From assembly GCA_020351775.1 (NCBI GenBank), contig CP070666.1:2112345-2161600 (forward strand): 49,256 nucleotides of DNA, written 5' to 3'. The stretch's first letter is position 1, and every line of letters begins with the position of its first letter. This DNA is from Gemmatimonadota bacterium (lineage in GTDB: Bacteria > Gemmatimonadota > Gemmatimonadetes > Gemmatimonadales > GWC2-71-9). Of the stretch, positions 1 through 9,216 are shown in pieces. The notes beneath the pieces were generated by a model. The model made no database searches and was not told the origin of the DNA. It saw nothing but the letters and a program-made list of their open reading frames with translations. The position numbers and the translations under genes were made by a program.

Positions 1-1146
1 ACACTCGAACCGCGTTGGAACGCCAATTCGCTCGACCTGGTAGCGACGGCGGGACCGCCGCCACAGATCTTGTTCGCCAGCGACTCGGGCGGAGGACTCT
101 CGGTCGGGATCTACACGACCGACGGAACGGGCCCCAACGCCACCAGAGTAATCGGCCTGACCGACCTGGGCTACGAACGCCAGTTCCCCCGCTGGTCGCC
201 GGACCGGAAACGCATTGCCTACTCGAGCGGTTCTTTCGGGAGCCCGAACGCTTTGTTCGTGATGACCGCTTCCGGAGACACGAACACGGTCGTCGTCAAC
301 GACACGTCCACGTTCTACCCCAGGTGGAGTCCGGATGGCAGGCACCTCGGCTTCCTGTGTGGTGACGGGTTCTCGCAAATCGACGTCTGTGTCATAGGTG
401 ATGTGACAGGTCCGATCGGATCGATCCCATTGAACAACTATGTCGTCGTCAGCGACTACGTTCCGACCGCCTGGCTGGACGGTCCTGTGGCCGCGGCGTG
501 GGATCCACTCGACCTTGACCGGGCCGTTTTCGCGCGGGATTCGAGCGACGGTGTGAACCCTCCGACGAGCCGCTTCTTCACGGGGAGCTACACCGGTACA
601 GACGTGCAGCCACTTCACACATCCATCTTGGATGTCGGAAATGGTCCGCTGCAGGTGAGAGGAACCATGGATTGGTCAGCCGATGGCAGCATGCTGGCGT
701 TCGCGGCACGGGACCCACTGGGCACCGAGAAGATCTACGTCATGAACGCCGATGGAACCGGGCTGCGCCAGCTCACGTTTCTCTCAGGATTGGACGACGG
801 TCCGCTGTTCTCGCCTGATGGCAGTGAAATACTGTTCGGCCGCGACGAGAGTTGCTCCTACAACGGTTGGATAGTCGACATCAACAACACCGACGGGTCC
901 CTCGAACGGCAGATCACCGACGACAATATCTGTGACTTCGATCTCGATCTGCTGGCAGGAGACTGGTCGCCCGACGGCTCGGAGATCGTGTTGACCGGAT
1001 TCGACCCGACAACCGGCTGGACTCAAATCTACGTGGTGCCCCGGACAGTGACTGCCGCTACGTACAGGACGCTGCGTGTACTGGTGGGCCGCGATGCAGA
1101 CGCCGGTTCCTGGTTGCGGGAGATCCAGCCGAGTTGGAGGCCGTGA
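1..1146 (+). CDS. PD40/TolB-like beta-propeller protein (5' end missing)
   Basis: The frame is open from base 1, so the N-terminus lies outside the window; 381 codons remain before TGA at 1144-1146. The protein has recurrent WSPDG/FSPDG blades (PRWSPDRKRIAY, PRWSPDGRHLGF, LFSPDGSEILF, DWSPDGSEIVL), each after a short strand and separated by about 40-110 residues. Together with VMNADGTGLRQLTF this is the signature of PD40 repeats found in TolB and related periplasmic or surface propellers. Such proteins usually bind protein partners or peptidoglycan-associated complexes; no catalytic site is visible. Two Cys in the third quarter could pair. It is followed 96 nt later by a lipoprotein gene on the same strand, possibly co-transcribed. 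Specific role unknown; it is not TolB itself, since no tol-pal genes are nearby. Confidence 0.8.
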   Translation, partial: TLEPRWNANSLDLVATAGPPPQILFASDSGGGLSVGIYTTDGTGPNATRVIGLTDLGYERQFPRWSPDRKRIAYSSGSFGSPNALFVMTASGDTNTVVVNDTSTFYPRWSPDGRHLGFLCGDGFSQIDVCVIGDVTGPIGSIPLNNYVVVSDYVPTAWLDGPVAAAWDPLDLDRAVFARDSSDGVNPPTSRFFTGSYTGTDVQPLHTSILDVGNGPLQVRGTMDWSADGSMLAFAARDPLGTEKIYVMNADGTGLRQLTFLSGLDDGPLFSPDGSEILFGRDESCSYNGWIVDINNTDGSLERQITDDNICDFDLDLLAGDWSPDGSEIVLTGFDPTTGWTQIYVVPRTVTAATYRTLRVLVGRDADAGSWLREIQPSWRP

Positions 1147-1242
1147 ACGCTTGGCCCGATGTCTTTCAAATACCGGCGACTCCGTCTAACTTCCCGGTGC
1201 TACGGGCAACCATCAGATAATTCAGATGGAGGTGCAGTAACA

Positions 1243-1989
1243 ATGCGTTTGAGCACGAAACTGGGAGCTTGGACAATCGCTGCGGTTCTGGCTGTCGCGG
1301 CCTGCGGCGACGACGAGGGAGCCACTGGTGTAAACGGTAGCACCTTCACCGCCGCGGAGAAAAGTGCATTGATGGCGGCCATCACCAACACCGGTGCTTT
1401 CGAGGGCACGCCCGCAGCTGCATACGCTTCCTTCGCCCTGATGGGGCTCGACGAGGTCGGCACGATCAGCGCCGGCCGATCTGCAGCTATTGACCAGGCC
1501 ATAGAGAGCGGCATCAGCCTCGCCGTGAGCGGAATGCTCGCTAGCAGATACGATGCCGTCGGCGTTCAGCTCACATATGACATCCAAGGCCAGACCGGGT
1601 GGTTCATCGGCGTTGTGGGATGGACCGGCCTCAATACGACGACCAATACAGTCGATGAACTCATTGCCGTCTACAGCTACGGTGACGGCACTACCGCTCC
1701 CTCGACCGTGCAGGGATCGTTCGGCGGTGACATCATACTCGTGGGTGCCTATTGGAATGGCGCGCGCTACTACGCCGTGGAGGGTAACGCCTCGATCACC
1801 GCATCTGGCTTCAGCGGTTCCACGGACTGCAGCATCACGGGCTACACGTGCTCCTACTCGCAAGGGACCATGAGCGGGAACTTCGGGTTCACTGCAGAAG
1901 CGGCGGAGACGACGGACACCTACGAGCAAGTTCCGGTCAGCTTCACGGGCCTGCCTGCCGTAAGCGTGACTATCAGCGACGGCAGCTAG
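1243..1989 (+). CDS. Predicted lipoprotein of unknown function
   Basis: A 248-residue protein. An in-frame ATG lies upstream at 1159, but the ATG at 1243 is preferred because GATGGAGG sits about 10 nt before it and the peptide from there begins with a textbook lipoprotein signal (MRLSTKLGAW, hydrophobic stretch, VAAC lipobox, then GDDEG). The mature protein is Gly/Ser/Thr/Ala rich, with alternating beta-strand-like segments in its C-terminal half and a CxxxxxC pair (DCSITGYTC) that could form a disulfide in the periplasm. I do not recognise a named domain. It lies directly after the PD40 protein gene and ends just before a strong hairpin. Lipid anchoring is well supported; function is unknown. 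Confidence 0.75.
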   Translation: MRLSTKLGAWTIAAVLAVAACGDDEGATGVNGSTFTAAEKSALMAAITNTGAFEGTPAAAYASFALMGLDEVGTISAGRSAAIDQAIESGISLAVSGMLASRYDAVGVQLTYDIQGQTGWFIGVVGWTGLNTTTNTVDELIAVYSYGDGTTAPSTVQGSFGGDIILVGAYWNGARYYAVEGNASITASGFSGSTDCSITGYTCSYSQGTMSGNFGFTAEAAETTDTYEQVPVSFTGLPAVSVTISDGS

Positions 1990-2014
1990 CTTCCAGTCGA
2001 CGCACGATACAAAA

Positions 2015-2046
2015 GGGGGCCGCACAACCCCGGTTGTGCGGCCCCC
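2015..2046. terminator. Bidirectional hairpin terminator
   Basis: A perfect 14-bp stem (2015-2028 pairing with 2033-2046) closes a CCCG tetraloop. It lies between two convergent genes. On the minus strand the hairpin is followed by TTTTGT, so it fits best as an intrinsic terminator for the cystathionine-synthase-family gene; on the plus strand the T-tract is weak (TGCTTCTG). Confidence 0.85.
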
Positions 2047-2081
2047 TGCTTCTGTGAGCTCCTGCCGTGACGCAGGTTAGT

Positions 2082-3356
2082 TCAAACGGCCTGCAGCGCC
2101 TGCTCCAAATCGACGATCAGATCATCATAGTGTTCGACACCCACCGATATACGCACCAAGCCAGGCGTTATTCCCAACTCATCCCGATCTTCCGGCTCGA
2201 CATCCGAGTGGGTCATCGATGCTGGGTGCTGGGCAAGGGATTCAGTGCCACCCAGACTGACAGCCAGCTTGATGAGTTGCAGCGCGTTGAGGAATCGAAA
2301 CGCCGCCGGCTCACCACCAGCCAACTCCAGCGCGATGAGCGAGCCGGGCGACCCACACTGTTTGCGGTACACGGGGTACATGGGATCGTCTTCGGGCACC
2401 AGACCGAGGTAGTGGACGTTCTGCACCTTGGGGTGATCCACGAGATAGTCTGCGACATGCTGAGCGTTTTTCATCATTGCGGTCATGCGCATCTTCAATG
2501 TCTCGAGGCTACGCATCAACAGCCACCCGGTCCACGGATCCGGGATCGTACCCATAAACGTGCGTAGCGTCTTGACTCTCCCCATGAGTTCCCTGTCGCC
2601 CAACGTGGCGCCGGCAATCACGTCGCTGTGACCTCCGATGAACTTGGTGGCTGAGTAGAGGGCCATGTCGGCACCGTGCTTGAGCGGGTGCTGGAACAGC
2701 GGCCCCAGGAAAGTGTTGTCCACTATCACCACGGGCCGATGGTCACCATCGCCAAGAGAATGGACGAGGTCCGCCAGTCCCTCGATGTCCACCAACTCGT
2801 TGGTTGGATTAGACGGCGTTTCTATGAGGGCGGCACTGACTCGTCTGTCACCGACCCCTTCTCGCACGACGGGTTCGACTTGCTCGATCGGCAGTCCTGC
2901 CGAGAAGCACACAGGTGCGATACCGAAGTCCGGCAGAATGTGCTTGACGAAGTAATCAGTCCCGCCGTACAGTGGTCCACTCAGAACCAAGGCATCGCCC
3001 GGACGCACGAAAGTCATCAAAGTCGTGGCAATGGCCGCCATGCCACTCGGGAATACCGCCGCCGCCTCGGCGCCATCCCACAACGTCAGACGATCTTCCA
3101 GCACCTCCAAGTCGGGATTGTTCAGTCGACTATAGATCAGGCCCAGTTCCTCTTTGGGCCCCTTCTCACGCAGGCCGAGGGCCAACTCGAAGAACGCCTT
3201 GCCGGCTTCTGCGTTCTGGAATGCGAAAGTCGAGGTCTGGAAGATGGGTGGCTTGACCGCACCCTCCGAGAGCATCGGATCGTAGCCATAGCTCATCATG
3301 AGGCTCTCTGGCCTCAGCTCTCGTCCGTTTATGTCACGCTTCCTGTAGTCTTTCAC
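2082..3356 (-). CDS. Cystathionine gamma-synthase family PLP enzyme
   Basis: A fold-type I PLP enzyme of the Cys/Met metabolism family, acting in the cytoplasm on gamma-substituted amino acids (cystathionine gamma-synthase, sulfhydrylase or methionine gamma-lyase chemistry). Seen: the family start ELRPESLMMSYGYDP, YSRLNNPDLEVLE, SGMAAI, cofactor aspartate in VIVDNTFLGP (about D213) and the Schiff-base lysine in YSATKFIGGHSD (about K238). I chose the GTG at 3356, which has GGGGAG seven bases upstream; another in-frame GTG at 3398 lacks a visible ribosome site and would add 14 non-conserved residues. The 424-residue length fits the family. It is alone on its strand, so sequence cannot separate biosynthetic from degradative activity. 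Confidence 0.85.
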   Translation of the reverse strand: MKDYRKRDINGRELRPESLMMSYGYDPMLSEGAVKPPIFQTSTFAFQNAEAGKAFFELALGLREKGPKEELGLIYSRLNNPDLEVLEDRLTLWDGAEAAAVFPSGMAAIATTLMTFVRPGDALVLSGPLYGGTDYFVKHILPDFGIAPVCFSAGLPIEQVEPVVREGVGDRRVSAALIETPSNPTNELVDIEGLADLVHSLGDGDHRPVVIVDNTFLGPLFQHPLKHGADMALYSATKFIGGHSDVIAGATLGDRELMGRVKTLRTFMGTIPDPWTGWLLMRSLETLKMRMTAMMKNAQHVADYLVDHPKVQNVHYLGLVPEDDPMYPVYRKQCGSPGSLIALELAGGEPAAFRFLNALQLIKLAVSLGGTESLAQHPASMTHSDVEPEDRDELGITPGLVRISVGVEHYDDLIVDLEQALQAV

Positions 3357-3669
3357 TTTCAGGCTCCCCGTGATCTTGGTCTCACAGTTGCCGGCCACAC
3401 TTGTGGGATACGTAAGGGAATCTATCGCTGTGGACCGGATCTGTGGGGATCGAATCTGAGCAGACGATACGTTTGGTGAGTGGGATTTGCCTATGACGAT
3501 TCATCGGCAATTCCTCCTGTCGGGCAAACAAGCGGAGCGCGGTCCCAAGTAGTATTATTCACCAGTGGCGTAGAGATGGAAAGGAAGTGAGATTCGAGTG
3601 ATGCACGACCTCTGCGTGCTATACCGACTGAGCCCGCGTCAGTTTCCCACCATCTAACAAGGTAGCACC
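3357..3669. other. Divergent intergenic region
   Basis: About 310 bp between the divergent PLP-enzyme and thioredoxin genes. It must carry promoters in both directions. I see a ribosome site for each flanking gene (GGGGAG on minus, AAGGT on plus) and a short AT-rich patch near 3549-3560, but no promoter I would mark with confidence and no convincing small gene. Confidence 0.5.
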
Positions 3670-4092
3670 ATGCCAAACGTCACACTCGCATGCCAGTTTT
3701 GCAGCAAACTCAACAAGGTGGACCTCAGACTGCACAACCGAGGCCCGAAGTGTGCCGACTGCGGACGACCCTTCCTGATAAACCGCCCGGTCAAAGTGGA
3801 AGAACAGCACTTCGATACCACCGTGCTGAAGTCCGAGGTCCCCGTTTTAGTGGACTTCTATGCGGATTGGTGTGGGCCTTGTCGCATCATGGCTCCCATT
3901 CTCGACGATATCGCCCAGCAGCGTGCCGGTAAGCTGTTGGTTGCCAAGGTGGACACCGATCGTGCTCCAACAGTGAGCCAGAGATACGGGATCAAGTCGA
4001 TTCCGTTCTTCACGCGGTTCGAGCACGGGCAAGTCGTCCGGAGTGTCGTGGGCGCTGTCGGCCGGGACGGTCTGCTCGAACTAGCGGGATGA
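3670..4092 (+). CDS. trxC: Thioredoxin 2 (zinc-binding thioredoxin)
   Basis: A 140-residue disulfide reductase of the cytoplasm. An N-terminal zinc ribbon (C8, C11, C28, C31) precedes a thioredoxin fold with the active site WCGPC (C68, C71) and the cis-proline in SIPFF (P112). That two-part build distinguishes TrxC from the 105-residue TrxA. In the known family the zinc module tunes the redox potential and the protein helps in oxidative stress. ATG at 3670 follows AAGGT. It stands alone, with a strong hairpin after its stop. The assignment is firm; the partner reductase is not in this window. Confidence 0.93.
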   Translation: MPNVTLACQFCSKLNKVDLRLHNRGPKCADCGRPFLINRPVKVEEQHFDTTVLKSEVPVLVDFYADWCGPCRIMAPILDDIAQQRAGKLLVAKVDTDRAPTVSQRYGIKSIPFFTRFEHGQVVRSVVGAVGRDGLLELAG

Positions 4093-4119
4093 TGTGGATG
4101 TGACGGCTACGTTGTGACC

Positions 4120-4157
4120 GGAGGGCGAGGGCAGTCGTTCCTGCTACCTCGCCCTCC
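4120..4157. terminator. Hairpin terminator between convergent genes
   Basis: A perfect 11-bp stem (4120-4130 with 4147-4157) is extended inward by GCAG/CTGC after a two-base bulge. It lies between the stop codons of trxC (plus) and the aminotransferase (minus), where it can end both transcripts. There is no long T-run on either side. Confidence 0.75.
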
Positions 4158-4166
4158 AGCCAGCTC

Positions 4167-5462
4167 CTAGGCCGGGATTCCGTTTTGTATCACATCCTCC
4201 ATTGCCTCGGCGAACCGGTCGATTTCGTCCAGGGTCGTGTAGACATTGGGAGTCACCCTGATGCCGGGACACGCTTCGTGGCCAATGGGCGTGACGATGA
4301 TTTTCTGGGTCCTCCAAAGATGAGCGCTTAGATCGCCCGGCCTGATGCCTTCTATGCCCACGTTTGCGAGACCGCAGGACATCGCCGGATCGAAGCTGGT
4401 GTGGAGCACGACCCCCGACTGTCCCTCCAGCCGTCTCATCCAGCGATCACGTAGATAGCGTAGCCGAGCCGCTTTGCGTTCCCCGCCGATTCCGTTGTGG
4501 AATGTCAGGGCTTCGGCGATGGCATTGTGATTCGCGGCCGGGTGGGTGCCGATCTCCTCGAACTTCCTGATATTGGTGTTCATCGACTCCGGGGCTGCCA
4601 TCAGAGGCCAGAGTTTCTCGATCTTGTCTCGTTTCACATACAGGAATCCTGTACCGTGCGGAGCGAGAAGCCACTTGTGCAGTGAGGTCCCATAGTAGTC
4701 GCACTCGAGGTCATCGCGCCTGAACGGGAAGTGCGCAAACGCGTGTGCTCCATCGACTATGGTTTCGATTCCCCGGTCACGTGCCATCCTGCAGATTTCC
4801 CGCACCGGGAATATCTGGCCCGACAGGTTCGTGATATGGCAGAAGAGTATCACTTTCGTACGGGGAGTAATGCCACTCTCAATCTGGTCGATCAGGTATT
4901 GCATACTGGGTGGTGGAGCCGGAAACGTCACCTTCTTCACCACGATCCCGTCCCTGCGCACTCGCTGCTCCCACGTGGTGAGCATGCGGGGGTAGTCCTG
5001 GCCGGTGGTGAGGACTTCGTCGCCCGGCTCGAGATCGAGCCCGAACTGACAGATCTCCAGCGACTCGCTAGCATTGCGCGTTATTGCCATCTCCTCTGGA
5101 TCGCAGCCGAAGGCACGGGCCAGGCGGATTCGCACACCCTCGACCTCCGGCTCGAGGTGGCCCCACATGTGGTATGAGGTGGCCTGGTTGGAGTAGTCCA
5201 GGTACCGCTTCATTGCATCCTGGACGACCTTCGGGCTGGGACAGACTCCACCGTTGTTCAGATGTATCAGAGTGCGATTCACCGTGAACGCCTGTTGAAC
5301 GGCGAACCAGAAGTCTTCATCGGTGGCAACAGACTCGGGCGATCGGTCCCCTACGGCAGAGGCTGCGGAGAGAATTCGTGTCAGGCCGTCGTCGCGAAGG
5401 GCGGGCCGAGCGACGGCAGCCGCGCCCACGATCGAATGCAGGAAACCGCGGCGGTTTATCAC
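4167..5462 (-). CDS. Tat-exported class V aminotransferase-fold PLP enzyme
   Basis: A 431-residue fold-type I PLP enzyme of the class V group (isopenicillin-N-epimerase / cysteine-desulfurase-like). Seen: cofactor-binding aspartate and histidine in VDGAHA (D237, H240) and Schiff-base lysine in SLHKW (K263), plus an N-terminal half with the LNNGG and ITRNASE segments. The N-terminus (MINRRGFLHS then an Ala/Val stretch) is a twin-arginine signal, so the holoenzyme is probably folded with PLP in the cytoplasm and exported. Start is GTG at 5462 with AAGGAG eight bases upstream. Substrate unknown: relatives include epimerases, desulfurases and ergothioneine lyases, and nothing nearby decides among them. 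It is convergent with trxC and probably monocistronic. Confidence 0.85.
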   Translation of the reverse strand: MINRRGFLHSIVGAAAVARPALRDDGLTRILSAASAVGDRSPESVATDEDFWFAVQQAFTVNRTLIHLNNGGVCPSPKVVQDAMKRYLDYSNQATSYHMWGHLEPEVEGVRIRLARAFGCDPEEMAITRNASESLEICQFGLDLEPGDEVLTTGQDYPRMLTTWEQRVRRDGIVVKKVTFPAPPPSMQYLIDQIESGITPRTKVILFCHITNLSGQIFPVREICRMARDRGIETIVDGAHAFAHFPFRRDDLECDYYGTSLHKWLLAPHGTGFLYVKRDKIEKLWPLMAAPESMNTNIRKFEEIGTHPAANHNAIAEALTFHNGIGGERKAARLRYLRDRWMRRLEGQSGVVLHTSFDPAMSCGLANVGIEGIRPGDLSAHLWRTQKIIVTPIGHEACPGIRVTPNVYTTLDEIDRFAEAMEDVIQNGIPA

Positions 5463-5589
5463 GGTAGGCTCCTTGTTGAGGCTAGTGAGTCAAATCAGCG
5501 CGAGAGTGTTGCCAGGCACTGTGGATGTCAAGTACGGTGGGTCAGATTGGCGCGCGGGAGCGAAGTAGACCGGGATGTGCAGTTAGATC

Positions 5590-6291
5590 CTAGCCTACAG
5601 GGGCCGGTCCCCGCTCTCTTGAAGAGCGCACGAACAGCACCGCCGACCCAACCAGCGCGATCGTGGCGAACGCAAACCATTGGATCGCATACGAGAGGTG
5701 GGGCCCACCCGTCAGCTCCGGCAACGGCACGACCGCCATGTTCGGCGGCGCAGTGGCAGGCAGCTCCGTACGCCGCAGCACCAGTGGAAAGAGTCCGTAG
5801 GGGTATTCAGCCTCGAAGTCGGCGGGATTGGCATACCGCACGTAGCGGGGCCAGCCCTTTCCCGGAGTCTTCGCACCGTCAACCGGCACCAATACACCTA
5901 CCACCACAGCGGAATCGGGTTCGACGAGTCCGTCCAAATCGACTGTCTTGGCATCCGGTGACGACACTCTGCCGCGCTCCACCAGCACAGCCTTGCCTCC
6001 GGATAGTCGAAGCGGGGTCACTACATTCACGGCGGCGGCTCCGTCGTAACTGCGGGCTACCACGACGATCTGGCGCTCGAAATCGAACGAGCCACGGAGC
6101 GACACCTTGCGAAAACCGAGGGAATCTGCCTCGGAATCCCGTGTCAGCTCTGATGGAGGCATAGCCAACCGGGTGGCAATCAACCCGTTCCGCACCTGCC
6201 TCTGTTCCCGTCGATCTAGCTGCCACATGCCCAGTCGCACACACACAGCCGCCGCAACGAGCGCGACGGCGAAAATGAGGTAACGCCTCAA
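5590..6291 (-). CDS. SURF1 family cytochrome oxidase assembly protein
   Basis: A 233-residue inner-membrane protein with one transmembrane helix at each end (residues about 4-21 and 203-223) and the SURF1 landmark LGMWQLDRREQR after the first helix. Later blocks fit the family: the G-x-F-D region, a VERGRV strand and HLSYAIQWFAFA entering the last helix. SURF1 helps insert heme a or mature subunit I of cytochrome c oxidase. Translation appears to start at TTG 6291, which overlaps the rpiA stop in TTGA, implying coupled translation as third gene of tkt-rpiA-SURF1. No cox genes are present in the window, so its partner oxidase lies elsewhere. Confidence 0.88.
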   Translation of the reverse strand: MRRYLIFAVALVAAAVCVRLGMWQLDRREQRQVRNGLIATRLAMPPSELTRDSEADSLGFRKVSLRGSFDFERQIVVVARSYDGAAAVNVVTPLRLSGGKAVLVERGRVSSPDAKTVDLDGLVEPDSAVVVGVLVPVDGAKTPGKGWPRYVRYANPADFEAEYPYGLFPLVLRRTELPATAPPNMAVVPLPELTGGPHLSYAIQWFAFATIALVGSAVLFVRSSRERGPAPVG

Positions 6292-6977
6292 CTGGACTCG
6301 CCCCGCCCCACAAAAACCTCTGGAGACATACCCAGAAACAACCCGGTCTCGATCACTCCGGGTCGGCGCGCCAGAGTCTGTTCCACGAACTCGGGGTCCG
6401 TTATTCCATCATGGAAGCGGCAGTCGAGGATGTAGTGTCCGGAATCGGTTCGGTACGGTCTTCCCGCAGCGTCGCTTCGCAACACCGATTCGGCACCCAG
6501 CTCGCGCAGCGGTCCTTCGTGGGTCTTCCAACCGAACTCGAGCACCTCGACCGGCAGGGGATATGACTCACCCAACCTTGTGACCAACTTCGACTCGTCG
6601 GCCACGATCAACAGCCGACGCGAAGCCGACGCCACGATCTTCTCCCGCAGGAGCGCCCCACCTCCGCCCTTGATGAGATTGCCCTCAGGATCGATCTCGT
6701 CCGCACCGTCGATAGCGAGATCGAGCACCGTATGCTGCTCGAGTGAGGACAACGGGATCCCGAGCGATTCAGCAAGCTGCCTGGTCTGGGTAGAGGTAGG
6801 GATCCCCACGATATCACTCAGTTCGCCGTTCCCCAGCCGTCGTCCGATCTCTTCCACGGCAAACCTCGCCGTAGACCCGGTACCCAGCCCCACGACCATT
6901 CCCGAACGGACGCGCTCGACCGCGCTGTGCGCTGCCCTGCGCTTCTGTTCGGCGACTTCGTCTAACGGTCGGCTCAC
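6288..6977 (-). CDS. rpiA: Ribose-5-phosphate isomerase A
   Basis: Interconverts ribose 5-phosphate and ribulose 5-phosphate in the non-oxidative pentose phosphate pathway. The 229-residue length matches the family. Visible signatures: phosphate loop GLGTGST (30-36), DGADEID (90-96) and [11 protein letters not shown] (103-113), which carries the catalytic glutamate. Start GTG at 6977 overlaps the transketolase stop as GTGA, and its own stop overlaps the SURF1 start, so the three genes are translationally coupled. Pairing with transketolase is natural: the two enzymes act in consecutive steps. Confidence 0.96.
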   Translation of the reverse strand: MSRPLDEVAEQKRRAAHSAVERVRSGMVVGLGTGSTARFAVEEIGRRLGNGELSDIVGIPTSTQTRQLAESLGIPLSSLEQHTVLDLAIDGADEIDPEGNLIKGGGGALLREKIVASASRRLLIVADESKLVTRLGESYPLPVEVLEFGWKTHEGPLRELGAESVLRSDAAGRPYRTDSGHYILDCRFHDGITDPEFVEQTLARRPGVIETGLFLGMSPEVFVGRGESS

Positions 6978-9007
6978 GAGGCCAGCACCCGTACGACGCG
7001 CTCGACTACCGCTTCAGCGGTTATGCCGAATTCCTCGAACAGTCGTTGCGCCGGCGCCGAGGCTCCGAAGTGATCCACACCAACCACCGCACCGGCGTCG
7101 CCCACCCAGCGATACCACGGCATCGGGTACGCCGCCTCCACCGCGACGCGCACTCTCACATCAGGCGGAAGCACCTCGTCACGGTAGCTGGCGGGTTGCG
7201 CGGCGAAATACTCCAGGCTCGGCATGCTCACGACCCGCGTTGGCACACCCTGCTCCATCAACTTCCCGCGCGCTTCCAGCGCGACGTGCACCTCGGAGCC
7301 GCTGGCGATCAGGATCGCGTCGGGCTTACCCCCGCCGGCCTCAGCCAACACGTATCCTCCCCGCACCAATCCGCTTGCCGGACCCAATTGCGATCGCGCC
7401 AGAATGGGTAGCTTCTGACGTGTGAGGGAGAGCGCGACGGGACCGTTGCGATTGTCGATCGCCGCTCTCCATGCCTCAACCGTCTCGGCCGCGTCCGCGG
7501 GACGCAGCACCACCAGATTGGGAATGGCGCGCAACGCGGCCAGAGTCTCGATGGGCTGATGCGTGGGACCATCCTCACCGACTCCGATCGAATCGTGCGT
7601 GAATACGTAGATCACTTGCAGTCCCATCATGGCGGCCAACCTGATCGGTGGCCGCATGTAATCGGAGAACACCAGGAACGTGGCGGCATACGGGATGAAG
7701 CCGCCGTGCAACGCCATACCGTTGGCAATCGAGCCCATGCCGTGCTCGCGGATCCCGAAGTACACGTTCCGGCCCGTGTAATCGTAGCGGCTGAGCGGTG
7801 CGGCATCCTGGAGCATCGTCTTGTTGGATCCTCCCAGATCGGCCGAGCCACCAACCATCTCCGGCACGACACGCGCTACCGCGTTGAGAACCTGCCCTGA
7901 AGCCGCCCGCGTTGCCATCGGTCCTTGTGCTGCATCGAACGTCGGCAGGGCGCTCTCCCAGCCGCTCGGCAACTCGCCCCGCGCGCGTCGGAGGAACTCA
8001 CCGGCCAGCTTCGGGTGTTCGCCGGCATAGGCATCGAACTGACGCTGCCAGTCTGCCTGCAGTTCGGCGCCGCGCTCGACGCAGCCGCGCCAACGGACCT
8101 TGACCTGCTCCGGAATCGCGAATGCCTCAGCGGAATCCCAGCCAAGATTGGCCTTGGTCAGCCGAACCTCCTCTTCACCCAACGGTGCTCCGTGAGCGTC
8201 CGGAGTGTCCTGTTTGTTGGGACTGCCATACGCTATGTGAGTGCGCACGATGATGAGCGATGGTGATTCTTCAGCTTGCGCAGCCGAGACAGCCCGGTCG
8301 ATGGCGGTTAGGTCGTTGCCGTCCCTCACATGCTGGACATGCCAACCGTAGGCCTCGAACCGCTTTGCAGTATCGTCACTGAGGGTTAGCGAGATCTTGC
8401 CGTCGATGGTGATACCGTTGTCGTCATAGAACCCGATCAGTTTCGTCAGCCTGAGATGCCCCGCGATCGATGCCGCCTCGTGCGAGACTCCCTCCATGAG
8501 GTCACCGTCACTCGCCAGAAAATAGGTCCAATGGTCGAACACGGAGTGACCCGAACGGCCGAACTCGGCTGCCAGCTTCGCCTGCGCCAGCGCCATGCCT
8601 ACCGCGTTGGCGAAGCCCTGACCCAGTGGTCCCGTGGTGGTCTCCACACCGGGTGTCACACCGTGCTCCGGATGACCTGGAGTTGGACTGCCCCATTGGC
8701 GGAAGTTCTTGATGTCGTCCAGGGAGAGATCATAGCCCGTCAGATGCAGCACGCTATACAGCAACATCGAAGCGTGGCCGCACGACAACACAAAACGGTC
8801 GCGGCCCAGCCAGTTGGGATCAGAGGGATTGTGGCGCAGGTGCCGGGTCCACAGCGCGTAACAGATGGGAGCCAGCGCCATCGGTGTGCCGGGATGACCC
8901 GAATTGGCCCTTTGGACCGCCTCCATCGAAAGTACTCTGACCGCGTTGATGCAAAGCTCATCCAAGGTCTCCAGGCCCGTGGCAATGGCATCAGGCATGT
9001 CTTGCAT
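6974..9007 (-). CDS. tkt: Transketolase
   Basis: A thiamine-diphosphate enzyme moving two-carbon units between sugar phosphates in the cytoplasm. The 677 residues include GHPGTPM with its conserved His (H38), the TPP/metal motif SDGDLMEG about residues 166-173 followed by YDDN (194-197), the central pyrimidine domain with the catalytic Glu in GIREHGMG, and a C-terminal domain ending [22 protein letters not shown]. It is first gene of the minus-strand tkt-rpiA-SURF1 operon. ATG 9007 is called, but GGGAG lies only two bases before it; the next in-frame ATG at 8998 has better spacing and may be the real start. Confidence 0.96.
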   Translation of the reverse strand: MQDMPDAIATGLETLDELCINAVRVLSMEAVQRANSGHPGTPMALAPICYALWTRHLRHNPSDPNWLGRDRFVLSCGHASMLLYSVLHLTGYDLSLDDIKNFRQWGSPTPGHPEHGVTPGVETTTGPLGQGFANAVGMALAQAKLAAEFGRSGHSVFDHWTYFLASDGDLMEGVSHEAASIAGHLRLTKLIGFYDDNGITIDGKISLTLSDDTAKRFEAYGWHVQHVRDGNDLTAIDRAVSAAQAEESPSLIIVRTHIAYGSPNKQDTPDAHGAPLGEEEVRLTKANLGWDSAEAFAIPEQVKVRWRGCVERGAELQADWQRQFDAYAGEHPKLAGEFLRRARGELPSGWESALPTFDAAQGPMATRAASGQVLNAVARVVPEMVGGSADLGGSNKTMLQDAAPLSRYDYTGRNVYFGIREHGMGSIANGMALHGGFIPYAATFLVFSDYMRPPIRLAAMMGLQVIYVFTHDSIGVGEDGPTHQPIETLAALRAIPNLVVLRPADAAETVEAWRAAIDNRNGPVALSLTRQKLPILARSQLGPASGLVRGGYVLAEAGGGKPDAILIASGSEVHVALEARGKLMEQGVPTRVVSMPSLEYFAAQPASYRDEVLPPDVRVRVAVEAAYPMPWYRWVGDAGAVVGVDHFGASAPAQRLFEEFGITAEAVVERVVRVLAS

Positions 9008-9216
9008 ATCTCCCAGACGGTATATGACGCAGGATCGTGGGCGGCGGGGGCGGGCCCGCGGCTACCAATCTAGTTGGGTGGGCGCGGACGCGCACAGGCG
9101 TGTTGCTGCAACCCCAATCACCGCGTTACGGATTAGCGATCTCTCCTGACCCGCCTCCGCGCCACTTAGCTAGATTTCCCCAGCAGTCAAACACATTCCA
9201 TCAGAGCGACAGAGCC

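Noticed and set aside
2067..2567. Plus-strand open frame of 166 codons
   Set aside because: Antisense shadow of the PLP enzyme's C-terminal half.
5262..6164. Plus-strand open frame of 300 codons
   Set aside because: Antisense to the class V aminotransferase start and SURF1, both clearly coding on the other strand; translation is Arg/Pro/Ser-rich.
9008..9216. Upstream extension of the acnA frame (60 codons)
   Set aside because: Non-conserved Pro/Arg-rich leader; the ATG at 9217 gives the family's normal N-terminus.
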